Part shown: positions 38,491-46,862 of the stretch, one piece after another
Layout: each line of letters starts with the position of its first letter
Numbering within the stretch: the stretch's first letter is position 1
Assembly (NCBI GenBank): GCA_902363675.1
Contig: CABJAV010000007.1
Span: 62,001 to 126,000 of the forward strand
Direction: 5' to 3'
From: Lachnospiraceae bacterium
GTDB taxonomy: Bacteria > Bacillota > Clostridia > Lachnospirales > Lachnospiraceae
Length of the DNA: 64,000 bases
The notes under the pieces: model-generated
Databases searched by the model: none
Seen by the model: only the letters and a program-made list of their open reading frames with translations
What the model was told of the DNA's origin: nothing
Program-made: the position numbers and the translations under genes

Positions 38491-39174
38491 ATGCAGAAAA
38501 TACTGATTGTAGAAGATGATACAAATATCAATAATCTGCTTCAGGAAGCATTATCCAAAGCGGGCTATTCCTGTGAGCAGGCGTTTTCCGGAACTGAGGC
38601 AAAGCTGCTTTTGAATATGCAGGAGCATAGCTATGCACTGGTGTTGCTGGATTTGATGTTGCCGGGAATTACAGGAGAAGCAGTTCTGGAGGAAATACGG
38701 AAAAAGGGAAATCTTCCGGTTATTGTTTTGACTGCGAAAGATAGCTTGGATGAAAAGGTAAAGGTTTTAACTAGTGGGGCTGATGATTATATAACGAAAC
38801 CTTTTGAAATCAGAGAGGTACTGGCAAGAATTCAGGTACAGCTTCGTCATACAGAAGAAAAGGAAATAAAAGAATCTAACCTTTCGTTCAGAGAGATGGT
38901 ATTGAACAAAGCTACTTTTCAGGTCAGCATTGGTGGAAAAATACTTCCTAAGATAACAAGACAGGAGTTTGCGATTTTAGAATTATTGCTCAGAAATCCG
39001 AAGCAGGTTTTCAGTAAAGAGGACATTTTTGAATATGCGTGGGACGAACCATATATGGGTGAAACAAAAACTTTGGATGTACATATAAGCAATATTCGTA
39101 AAAAGATAAAAACAGTTACATCTGAGGAATATATTGAAACAGTCTGGGGAATCGGTTATCGTCTTCATCTATAA
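38491..39174 (+). CDS. OmpR/PhoB-family response regulator
   Basis: A 227-residue two-domain regulator. The receiver has VEDD at 7-10, the phospho-aspartate in LLDLMLPG (D54) and the KPF lysine. The winged-helix output carries TLDVHISNIRKKI and VWGIGYRL. GAGGAGAG precedes ATG 38491. With the histidine kinase at 41021 and the ABC transporter between them it forms a resistance-type locus, as seen with bacitracin or lantibiotic immunity. The kinase is separated from the regulator by the transporter genes. Confidence 0.93.
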   Translation: MQKILIVEDDTNINNLLQEALSKAGYSCEQAFSGTEAKLLLNMQEHSYALVLLDLMLPGITGEAVLEEIRKKGNLPVIVLTAKDSLDEKVKVLTSGADDYITKPFEIREVLARIQVQLRHTEEKEIKESNLSFREMVLNKATFQVSIGGKILPKITRQEFAILELLLRNPKQVFSKEDIFEYAWDEPYMGETKTLDVHISNIRKKIKTVTSEEYIETVWGIGYRLHL

Positions 39175-39261
39175 TCTTTACTCTTTTTTTACTATTTATT
39201 TGCGTTTGATTAGGATTATTCCTTTATGATAAATGCAGATAAGAAAAAGGAGATGAAAAAC

Positions 39262-40179
39262 TTGAGCGAAATGTTATTGGAAACAAGAAATTTGACTAAG
39301 CAATATGGACACCATAAAGCTGTGGACAGTGTCAATATGCATATTAAAAAAGGTGCTATTTATGGTTTTATCGGTCGGAATGGAGCTGGGAAGACAACTT
39401 GTCTGAAGATGATCAGTGGACTTTCCAAGCCAACTTGTGGAGAAATCGAGATGTTCGGATACAAGGGAAAGGATTTGCAAAAAGTTCGATCACGGATAGG
39501 ATGTCTGATTGAGGCACCGGGACTTTATGGAAATATGACTGCATATGAAAATCTGAATATCAAATGCAAGCTGTTTGGAATAAAGAAAAAGAGTTATATT
39601 GAAGAAATATTGAGAATTATCGGTCTAGAGGATGTGGGAAAGAAAAAAACAAAACATTTTTCACTTGGAATGAAACAGCGTTTGGGAATTGGTCTTGCTT
39701 TGGTTGGAGAACCAGATTTATTAGTTCTTGATGAGCCAATCAATGGATTGGATCCACAGGGTATTGCAGAGATCCGGGATACGATTCAGAGACTTCAGAA
39801 AGAGAAGAATATGACAATATGCATTTCCAGTCATATTCTTGAGGAATTATCGAAGATTGCTACTGATTATGGAATTATTCATAATGGAAGTTTATTACAG
39901 GAAATTACAAGAGAAGAATTAATAAGAAGATGCAGTGAACGGATAGAGTTGACATTGGATCATCCGAAACAGGCGATTCCGGTGCTGGATTCTATGGGAT
40001 TTACCAACTATCAGGTAACAGATAAAGAGCATATTCATATTTTTGAACGATTGAATGAAAGTGCAGCGTTGAATATGGAACTTGCAAAGTCAGGAATTCC
40101 GGTAAAAGGGATTTCCATAACCAGTGAAGAACTGGAAACTTATTTTCTGAATCTGACGGGAGGTGCGGATCATGCTTAA
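39262..40179 (+). CDS. ABC transporter ATP-binding protein (lantibiotic/bacitracin-immunity type)
   Basis: An ATPase of 305 residues from TTG 39262, which has AGGAG nine bases upstream; ATG 39271 and the frame start at 39226 are alternatives. Walker A is GRNGAGKTT, the signature is FSLGMKQRLGIG and Walker B is LLVLDEPINGLDP. A C-terminal extension of about 90 residues is typical of BcrA/NisF-like proteins. It works with the permease that overlaps its end. Confidence 0.92.
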   Translation: MSEMLLETRNLTKQYGHHKAVDSVNMHIKKGAIYGFIGRNGAGKTTCLKMISGLSKPTCGEIEMFGYKGKDLQKVRSRIGCLIEAPGLYGNMTAYENLNIKCKLFGIKKKSYIEEILRIIGLEDVGKKKTKHFSLGMKQRLGIGLALVGEPDLLVLDEPINGLDPQGIAEIRDTIQRLQKEKNMTICISSHILEELSKIATDYGIIHNGSLLQEITREELIRRCSERIELTLDHPKQAIPVLDSMGFTNYQVTDKEHIHIFERLNESAALNMELAKSGIPVKGISITSEELETYFLNLTGGADHA

Positions 40180-41017
40180 TATAATTAAAATGGATTTATA
40201 CCGGATGCTTAAAACCAAAAGTATGTATGTAATCTGGATCGTACTGGCAGCAATATTATTGATTACAACATCTTTATGCAAGACAGATTATGAGCTTTTG
40301 ACTGAAAAGGATGCCATGAAACAGGAGCAGGTTACTGAACCTACTGTGGATAATATTAATGTGGGAATGATGGTAATGCTGCCTACGGAGCCGGGAGAAA
40401 AGGTGACGGTATATGATATCTTTTTTGCCAATTCCCAAGGAAAATTGTATGCACTGCTTTTGGTTATTTTTACTGTTCTGTTTTCAACAGCGGATATCAG
40501 TAGCGGATATATTAAGAATATAGGAGGTCAGGTTAGAAATAGAGGAACTCTGATTTTTTCCAGGGCAATTGCCTTGGCTGTCTTTACGGTACTGACAATG
40601 GTAGGTGCATTCTTATTTCAGGCAGCGGCGAATGGTATTGTTTTCGGGGAATTGGAATGGGGAAATACAAAGGCAATTTTATCTTATTTTGTGACTGAAC
40701 TGGCTCTTCATTATGCACTTGTGCTGATTTGTATGGCGATTGCAATTATTTTGAAAAATAATGTAATCAGCATGGTCATTGCTGTCTGTCTTAGTATGAA
40801 TGTAATGACCATTGTGTATGGGGTGATCAATAGTGCTATTCAAAAAATAGGAATTCAGAATTTCCAGATTTATAAGTATACGATAACAGGAAAATTATCA
40901 CTGCTTCCTATGAATCCGAGTGGAAATGAGTGTTTGGCGGCATTTGGTGTGGCAATAGTGTTCATCGTTATGATGATATCAGTAAGCAGCGTTGTTTTTC
41001 AAAAGAGGGATATTTAA
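40172..41017 (+). CDS. ABC-2 type permease
   Basis: A 281-residue membrane protein with about six hydrophobic segments and a large first extracytoplasmic loop (residues about 37-85). The opening MLNIIKMDLYRMLKTKSMYV is typical of ABC-2 immunity permeases. It overlaps the ATPase gene by eight bases, with GGGAGG upstream. Only one permease is present, whereas lantibiotic-immunity systems often have two. Confidence 0.88.
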   Translation: MLNIIKMDLYRMLKTKSMYVIWIVLAAILLITTSLCKTDYELLTEKDAMKQEQVTEPTVDNINVGMMVMLPTEPGEKVTVYDIFFANSQGKLYALLLVIFTVLFSTADISSGYIKNIGGQVRNRGTLIFSRAIALAVFTVLTMVGAFLFQAAANGIVFGELEWGNTKAILSYFVTELALHYALVLICMAIAIILKNNVISMVIAVCLSMNVMTIVYGVINSAIQKIGIQNFQIYKYTITGKLSLLPMNPSGNECLAAFGVAIVFIVMMISVSSVVFQKRDI

Positions 41018-41020
41018 CGG

Positions 41021-41929
41021 ATGTATATCGTAATTGGGATATTAGCAGGAATTATTATCTTACAATTTATTATTATGTGGAAATACCAGCGGCAGGTGAA
41101 AGACATCTGCCGCCAATTGTCGTTTATGATGAAACATGACAGTAACATGTTGATTAACCATGAATTTGATGTGGGTGGAATAGGAAAGCTTTCTGATAAG
41201 TTGAATGAGCTTCTGGAACTGCGAAGAAAAGAGAAGCAGCATTATCAGGAGAAAGAAGCTCTGATTGCGGACACTTATACAAATCTTTCTCATGATATCC
41301 GCACACCACTGACATCTTTGGACGGATATTTCCAGCTAATGGAAGAATGTGAAAATATAGAGGATCAGAAACGTTATTTAAGCATTATCCACGAAAGAAT
41401 TCATAGTCTGAATGAAATGTTGGAAGAACTTTTTATGTTTACAAAGTTAAAAAACGAATCTTACAGTTTGGAATTGACATTGTGCTGTATGAACCGGATT
41501 TTGAAAGAAACAGTTTTTTCATACTATGATGAATGGGTAAGAATGGAAATTCAGCCGGATATTCAGATTACGGAAGAACAGTTGTATATACATGGAAACA
41601 CGCAGGGACTCCGCCGTGTTATCCAGAATGTGATAAAAAATGGGCTGGATCATGGAGAAAAGAAGATTAGCATTGTGTTGGAACGTGATCAAAATCAGGC
41701 GGTGCTTAGAATCAGCAATCAGGTTACACATCCAGAACAGATTAATATAGATCAGGTATTTGAGCGATTTTATAAAGCAGATGTTGCCAGAAGTAAAACA
41801 TCTACTGGATTGGGACTATCTATTGCAAAGGAGTTGGTTAGTCGGATGGATGGAGAGATTGAAGCAAAAATAGAAAAAAAAGAGTTTATTGTTGAAATGA
41901 ACTTTCCGATTGTAACCGATGCTAAATAG
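41021..41929 (+). CDS. Sensor histidine kinase with a single membrane helix
   Basis: A 302-residue kinase. One N-terminal membrane helix (residues 2-20) is followed by a coiled coil, the H-box LSHDIRTPLTSL and an HATPase domain (NVIKNGLDHGEKK, then ERFYKADVARSKTSTGLGLSIAKEL). It lacks an extracytoplasmic sensor. It probably reads the membrane or the state of its transporter, as in intramembrane-sensing kinases. It lies three bases after the permease. Confidence 0.9.
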   Translation: MYIVIGILAGIIILQFIIMWKYQRQVKDICRQLSFMMKHDSNMLINHEFDVGGIGKLSDKLNELLELRRKEKQHYQEKEALIADTYTNLSHDIRTPLTSLDGYFQLMEECENIEDQKRYLSIIHERIHSLNEMLEELFMFTKLKNESYSLELTLCCMNRILKETVFSYYDEWVRMEIQPDIQITEEQLYIHGNTQGLRRVIQNVIKNGLDHGEKKISIVLERDQNQAVLRISNQVTHPEQINIDQVFERFYKADVARSKTSTGLGLSIAKELVSRMDGEIEAKIEKKEFIVEMNFPIVTDAK

Positions 41930-42125
41930 TATTTTGCGACGTAGAGGGATAATCAATAATTTTTATTTATCCTTGCAGAAGCATTAGCTCTTATTTTAGG
42001 ATCATATCTAAGGAAAGTACCCATGACAGGGCGTTAAGCGTCCAGGGGGGACGATTGTTTGGCACCGACCGGAGCGTAGAGGTAGCCTCCCAAGTTTTAT
42101 GATACCGGTCTACCGGAATACATAG
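41930..42125 (+). other. GC-rich block of unknown nature
   Basis: Within AT-rich surroundings, about 42025-42120 is sharply GC-rich, with a GGGGGG run, a CACCGACCGG segment, CCTCCC that could pair with the G run, and ACCGG twice around 42107. It has no clear reading frame. It may be a structured RNA, a transposon end, or Rhs-linked debris. Nothing else is seen in the stretch. Confidence 0.35.
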
Positions 42126-42254
42126 GAAGTTGAAGATAAAGTTTTATCTGAAGATTATGACGAGGACTACAATAATTATTCGAGAATAGTATGTGAGGAT
42201 AATCAATCAATGATAATTGATTTTTATGAAAATGGTAATTTGGTGATGGAATAA
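42126..42254 (+). pseudogene. C-terminal fragment of an unknown acidic protein
   Basis: Between TAG 42123-42125 and TAA 42252-42254 the frame encodes EDKVLSEDYDEDYNNY, then IVCEDNQSMIIDFYENG and LVME. The composition resembles small immunity proteins found downstream of Rhs toxins. No start with a ribosome site is present. The stretch 42255-42404 holds nothing clear. Confidence 0.4.
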
Positions 42255-42404
42255 TCTGTATATAGTGATTAGAAGAAGATGGTTATTTTATATTATGATA
42301 GATTGTTATATTGAGATAAATGAATTTAATCATTTTTTTATTATATGGATTTGGGAGAGGGGGCTTTAAACACTACTATATAGTATTAAGGAAGGTGCAA
42401 AAAA

Positions 42405-42899
42405 ATGAAAAATAAAATAGAAAAGGAAGAGAGGTTACTAACTGAAGAGGAAAAAAAATATGTAATTGATGGTTATAATAAAATAAGGTGGTCAAATTTT
42501 GCAATTATCTTTGGAGTGACTTTTATCATTTATGTGTTATTGGGACTTTTATGGGGGCTTATATGGTGGTCGGTGGATCAAGATATTACCATGGGATTAA
42601 GACAAGGTTTTGGTTTGCTTTTCTTTATTACTGGTATTACAAGTATATGGATAATATATTATTTTCTAAATTTGCAAGTGGTTATTAAAAAGATAAAAGC
42701 AAATAGAATGTATGTCAAAGAGGCAATATATGAAAAAACATCAGGAAAATACAATCGGGTGTATTTGCAAATGTATAAAAAGGGCAAGTTAAGGTATTCT
42801 GGCTATCATTTACTTTTGCGCGAGCCTTTAAATAAGGGGGATAAGGTAATTGTATTACAAATGAGAGGAAGAGCATGGGTATATAAGGTAAAAAATTAA
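42405..42899 (+). CDS. Small membrane protein of unknown function
   Basis: A 164-residue protein with a charged N-terminus (KIEKEERLLTEEEKKY), two membrane helices (about 32-53 and 67-90) and a C-terminal cytoplasmic domain containing VYLQMYKKGKLRY and KGDKVIVLQMRGRAWVYKV. The ribosome site is AAGGAAGG. It is intact among Rhs and immunity debris, so an immunity role is possible, but I recognise no family. Confidence 0.7.
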   Translation: MKNKIEKEERLLTEEEKKYVIDGYNKIRWSNFAIIFGVTFIIYVLLGLLWGLIWWSVDQDITMGLRQGFGLLFFITGITSIWIIYYFLNLQVVIKKIKANRMYVKEAIYEKTSGKYNRVYLQMYKKGKLRYSGYHLLLREPLNKGDKVIVLQMRGRAWVYKVKN

Positions 42900-43034
42900 A
42901 GTATAAAATTTTAAAATGAAGAAATAGATCATGGAATTTGGCATTAGTTTTAGAAAAACAATGCTGTGGTCCATACGAATAAGAATATGAAGATTATAGA
43001 AACTCCTAATTGGGAAAATAGTAAGGTGAGGCAG

Positions 43035-43196
43035 ATGGAAAAAGATTTTAATTTTGAAAAGTATATCAGTGAGCGTCTGTTAGAAATTGACGATGAAAAA
43101 ACGCGTGTGGAAATGCGGGAACTGATGCAGCATACAATGATTCCGTTTTATCGGCATACAGAAGAAGCCTATGAAACCAGCAGAATTGTATATTGA
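43035..43196 (+). pseudogene. Truncated N-terminus of a Lachnospiraceae accessory protein
   Basis: A 53-residue frame from ATG 43035 (AAGGTGAGG upstream) starts MEKDFNFEKYISERLLEIDD. This resembles the N-terminus of longer proteins I have seen near Rhs genes in this family. The frame stops after YETSRIVY. The next frame continues IEIFPRYTEILNGTYRL for a short way, indicating frameshift and deletion. Confidence 0.45.
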
Positions 43197-43249
43197 GCGG
43201 AAGATTGAGATTTTTCCAAGATATACAGAAATTTTAAATGGAACTTATC

Positions 43250-43460
43250 GATTGCGAACCGAAAATCAAATACTATTGACGTTTGGCAATTAGAAGTAGA
43301 AACATTGGCAGAAAATATCATAAACAAACAGGAAAAATTAGTTACACAATCGGTAAAGGTGGCAGAGCAAAAGGCTGCACAAACAGAATTAAAAACTAAA
43401 ATTGCACAACAGGAAGGAAATGTAAAAAGTGCAAAGTGGAGCAGTTATGGACTTAGGTAG
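43250..43460 (+). pseudogene. Coiled-coil coding fragment
   Basis: In a frame without a start, the translation has TIDVWQLEVETLAENIINKQ followed by SVKVAEQKAAQTELKTKIAQ and ends at a TAG near 43460. It has heptad character and looks like the tail of a broken gene. The family is not recognised. Confidence 0.35.
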
Positions 43461-43633
43461 AAAACAGTTATGTTGAAATCAGCTATCCATTAGCAAGAAA
43501 TGAAGGTGGTGATCATTTTTATTGGGATGTAAGAGATGAAAACGTATATATGATATATTGTGATGATATAGAGAATCCTGTTTGGGTATGCGAATCTATT
43601 AAGGCATTTTTTGAATTAATGGAAAATAATTAG
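43460..43633 (+). pseudogene. C-terminal fragment of a SUKH (SMI1/KNR4)-like immunity protein
   Basis: After a TAG the frame encodes YVEISYPLARNEGGDHFYWD, then ENVYMIYCDDIENPVWVCES and IKAFFELM, to a TAG at 43631-43633. The order of a D-rich strand, a P-x-W/Y-V-x-x-S turn and a final helix matches the end of SMI1/KNR4 proteins. These protect against polymorphic toxins. The N-terminal two thirds are missing. Confidence 0.5.
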
Positions 43634-43636
43634 TTG

Positions 43637-43882
43637 TGAAATCAGTATGACTGCATGAACCGTCTGGTAAAGGTAACGGGCACCGATGGTGTCGTGGAAG
43701 CTGCTTTTGTCTATGACCGGACTGGTTTTCTGGTCAAAGAGATGAACGCGGCAGACTATCTGTCCGCAGATACCGATGAGGAACGCACAGGAATCTATTA
43801 CACCTATGATTTTGAGGGTAATGATTTGGTTGATAAGCAGGAGCATTACCATGTAGAGAAAGAATTTAAGGTCAATGGATAG
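43637..43882 (+). pseudogene. Rhs/YD-repeat fragment
   Basis: The frame encodes YDCMNRLVKVTGTDG, then VYDRTGFLVKEMNAADYLS, and ends YDFEGNDLVDKQEHYHVEKE. These are YD/Rhs repeats. A complete Rhs protein has more than a thousand residues, so this is a small remnant. It explains the immunity-like fragments upstream. Confidence 0.6.
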
Positions 43883-44002
43883 CTGCAGAGCCGGCATTAT
43901 AGGGGATGGCTGGTATGAGCAGAATAATTCAATTTCAGTGATGAATGAGTGGTAAGTTTTATGTTACAATGACTATATGATAAAAGAGAAAGCGAAAATG
44001 AT

Positions 44003-45511
44003 ATGCGACCAGTAAATTTATATTTGCTTACAAGAAATCAGAATAAAAATACGTACACACCATTTGAAAATATTTTGTCTGCAAGACATGAGCGTGTACC
44101 GGTAAAGGAACATGAATTCCAAAGTCTGCGGCATCTGGTAGATATTTTATGGCAGCAGGGCGTGGCGATTCCGGAGATGGATGGCTTTTTTTATTCGTAT
44201 ACGATTCGGCAGATCGGAAAAGAGTTTGATCTTTTAAAGGTATGTGTGAACCGGAAAGTATTGAATATTGAGCTGAAAAGCCTGGCGGTTTCCGAGGAAA
44301 AAATCGAGCGGCAGCTTCAAAAGAACCGATACTATCTTGGAACGTTAGCGCCGCAACTGGAGCTGTATACATATGTGGAGGAGACCGGGAAACTTTACAC
44401 ACTCAAAGAAGAAGCGTTGTGTGAGACCTCTTTTACAGAGCTGACTGCGGTAATCAAAAATTTTCAGATTTATGAGGACGGCAATCTGGACCAGCTTCTG
44501 CAGGCAAAGAATTATCTGATTTCTCCTTTGAATATGCCAGAGGAATTTCTGGAAAACCGTTATTTTCTGACGCAGCAGCAGGAGATGATAAAGAAAACCA
44601 TCTGCGAGGAGATGGGCAGAAATCCGTTACAGAATCCGCAGAAAGCGGATGCGAACAAAGCGCAATTCTGGGGAATTACGGGTATTGCGGGGACAGGAAA
44701 GACACTGTTGATTTACGATCTTGCCAAGGAGATGGCACAGACCGGCAGAGTATGTCTGATTCACTGTGGGATGCTCAGCGAAGGACATAAACTTCTTGAC
44801 AGCATGATGCAGAATGTGGATATCATCAGTGTGTCAGATCTCTTGGCATGTGCTTTAAGTATCTATGCTTTTTTACTCATCGATGAGGCACAGCGCATGT
44901 CGGAAAATGCGTTGGATTTTATCCGGGAAAAGGCAGAGACAGAGCGAAAAGTATGCGTTTTTTCCTATGACTATTTTCAAATTTTATCCAAAACGGAGCA
45001 GCGGCGAAACATTCCCGCACAACTTGAAGATCTGCCCGGGTTTCAGGAACTGAAACTGTCCGGACGTATCCGCAGCAATCGGGAAATGAATTCTTTTATT
45101 CAGACATTGCTCGATCTTAAGAACCGTCAGCAGGGCGACCGTTATACCTATGAAAATGTGGATGTCCTTTATGCAGCGAATGCATTGGAGGCAGAAAGAA
45201 TCATCCGTTTTTATCAAACGGAACGAGGCTATACGTTTATCGAATATGATGAACCGCTTGCGGACTGTCCGGGGGATATCAATGTGTTAGAGGCGGCCGG
45301 AATGGAGTTCGATAATGTCATCATCACTTTGACCAGTCACTTCCGATATAACGAGGATGGAGTGTTGCAGGGAAATGCACATCCGAATCCGGACTATAGT
45401 TATTACCGGTTGCTGTTTCAAAGTGTTTCGCGCACAAGAGAACGATTGTGCATTGTTGTAATTAGCGATGAAACCTTGTTTGCAAAGGTACTTTCCATAC
45501 AGCAATATTAA
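44003..45511 (+). CDS. Nuclease-helicase protein: PD-(D/E)xK-like domain plus SF1 (DUF2075-like) ATPase
   Basis: A 502-residue protein. The N-terminal part shows GKEFD (D76) and NIELK (E90, K92), the spacing of a restriction-fold nuclease. The C-terminal part is an SF1-like ATPase with Walker A GIAGTGKT at 227-234, Walker B LLIDEAQ at 292-298, a GRIRSN motif and closing SVSRTRERL, as in DUF2075 helicases. No ribosome site better than AAAGCGAAAATGAT is seen before ATG 44003. Such fusions occur as single-gene phage defences and as repair proteins. Its place beside the Rhs graveyard and defence island favours defence; this is inference. Confidence 0.7.
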   Translation: MRPVNLYLLTRNQNKNTYTPFENILSARHERVPVKEHEFQSLRHLVDILWQQGVAIPEMDGFFYSYTIRQIGKEFDLLKVCVNRKVLNIELKSLAVSEEKIERQLQKNRYYLGTLAPQLELYTYVEETGKLYTLKEEALCETSFTELTAVIKNFQIYEDGNLDQLLQAKNYLISPLNMPEEFLENRYFLTQQQEMIKKTICEEMGRNPLQNPQKADANKAQFWGITGIAGTGKTLLIYDLAKEMAQTGRVCLIHCGMLSEGHKLLDSMMQNVDIISVSDLLACALSIYAFLLIDEAQRMSENALDFIREKAETERKVCVFSYDYFQILSKTEQRRNIPAQLEDLPGFQELKLSGRIRSNREMNSFIQTLLDLKNRQQGDRYTYENVDVLYAANALEAERIIRFYQTERGYTFIEYDEPLADCPGDINVLEAAGMEFDNVIITLTSHFRYNEDGVLQGNAHPNPDYSYYRLLFQSVSRTRERLCIVVISDETLFAKVLSIQQY

Positions 45512-45526
45512 AATTTTATAAACTGC

Positions 45527-45589
45527 TTGCGATGAACAGAATTTTGCAGTATAGTACTCTTCGCTTTTTAAAAATCAGCAGGTGCTGAT
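45527..45589 (+). promoter_or_regulatory. Promoter and leader hairpin of the FUSC gene
   Basis: TTGCGA and TATAGT are 17 bases apart (45527-45555). Just after the expected start, ATCAGC and GCTGAT (45574-45589) form a small hairpin shortly before the ribosome site. Confidence 0.6.
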
Positions 45590-45612
45590 GTTTAAAGGAA
45601 AGGAGAATGCAA

Positions 45613-46662
45613 ATGACATTTTATCAGGAATTACAGCTTAGTTCTGTTGGCTCAAAGCAGCTGATCAAAAATACGACAGACCCGAAGGAGAAGAGACGTC
45701 ACATTCTTATTTACAATTTTAAAGTATATCTGGTGATGGCTTTTTGTGTGGCAGTGGTGACACTGTACAGCAAACTGACCGGGAATGATAACAGTGTCGT
45801 GGGAGTAACGGTTCTGTTGGCTATGCTCGTATTGCGACAGGCAGATTTCGGTATCCGGACAACGCACGGACTCATTTCTATCGCAGGAATATTTGCAATT
45901 CTTATGGGGGGACCAAGGCTGGCCAATATGCTTCCACCAGTGGGGGCCTTTGTGGTGAATATTGTTTGTATCATGCTTCTTATGGTGCTTGGTTGTCATA
46001 ATGTGATTATGTATAATCATTCAACGTTTGTGTTGGGATATCTGTTGCTGTTGGGGTATGATGTGACAGGAAAAGCATATTTGTATCGTGTGGCAGGACT
46101 TGCCGCAGGTATGGTTGTCTGCATGTTTGTATTTTATAAGAATCAGAAAAACAGACCATACCGCAGAACTTTTTTGGATCTGTTTCGGGAATTTGATATT
46201 CGTTCTGCAAGAAATGTATGGTATATAAAACTTACATTTATTGTTTCAAGCGCAATGCTGATCGTATCTCTGCTGGGATTGCCGAGAGCGATGTGGGCGG
46301 GAATTGCCTGTATGTCTGTCTGTTTGCCTTTTACAGAGGATTGTCCACAGCGTGCAGCCGACCGAGGCATGTTTAATATTGTAGGATGTCTTTTATTTAT
46401 TGTGTTATACAAGGTACTTCCACCTTCTATGTACAGTATGATCGGAATTATAGGCGGAATTGGTGTGGGATATTCAGCCGGATATAAGTGGCAGACGGTA
46501 TTTAATACATTTGGTGCGCTTTCGATTGCGTCGTCTTTGTTTGGAATACCGATGGCAGTGGCACTTCGTGCTGGAATTAATATTGTGGCATCAGCGTATA
46601 CCATTGTGTGCAATCGGATTTTTGACCGGACGTATAAAAATTGTACTTGTACGAATACATAA
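45613..46662 (+). CDS. FUSC-family membrane protein
   Basis: A 349-residue protein with about nine to ten hydrophobic segments arranged in two sets around a basic loop (KNQKNRPYRRTFLDLF). The repeat of short membrane helices and LPRAMWAGIACMSVCLPF fit the FUSC/aromatic-acid exporter-like group. Its substrate is unknown. ATG 45613 is preferred because AAAGGAG is seven bases before it; ATG 45607 is too close to that site. Confidence 0.75.
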   Translation: MTFYQELQLSSVGSKQLIKNTTDPKEKRRHILIYNFKVYLVMAFCVAVVTLYSKLTGNDNSVVGVTVLLAMLVLRQADFGIRTTHGLISIAGIFAILMGGPRLANMLPPVGAFVVNIVCIMLLMVLGCHNVIMYNHSTFVLGYLLLLGYDVTGKAYLYRVAGLAAGMVVCMFVFYKNQKNRPYRRTFLDLFREFDIRSARNVWYIKLTFIVSSAMLIVSLLGLPRAMWAGIACMSVCLPFTEDCPQRAADRGMFNIVGCLLFIVLYKVLPPSMYSMIGIIGGIGVGYSAGYKWQTVFNTFGALSIASSLFGIPMAVALRAGINIVASAYTIVCNRIFDRTYKNCTCTNT

Positions 46663-46663
46663 A

Positions 46664-46692
46664 TTGTAAAAAGGGCCATATTATGGTATAGT
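46664..46692 (+). promoter_or_regulatory. Promoter of the pantothenate operon
   Basis: TTGTAA and TATAGT are 17 bases apart, giving a leader of about 165 bases before the first gene. Confidence 0.65.
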
Positions 46693-46862
46693 TTCATCCG
46701 AACGGTATTCTGGGCGTTGCACACAGAGATTTGTGGCATCAGCAAAAACAGAAACTGTATCGGATGAACAATGTTGTCACTTCGGATGTGATTTTTCGCA
46801 GACACTCTAAGGAGGTCTGACGGAAGAGCCGTAAGGTATTACATAGTAAAGAAGGTGGTAGC
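46692..46862 (+). ncRNA. Structured leader of the pantothenate operon
   Basis: TTCATCCGA at 46692-46700 pairs perfectly with TCGGATGAA about 60 bases later. A second CGGATG near 46791 can pair with the same 5' arm. It lies in a small hairpin followed by TTTTT. The two alternatives would exclude each other. A pan RNA motif is known from panB leaders of Firmicutes; whether this is one needs a covariance search. The structure is seen, the function is inferred. Confidence 0.4.
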
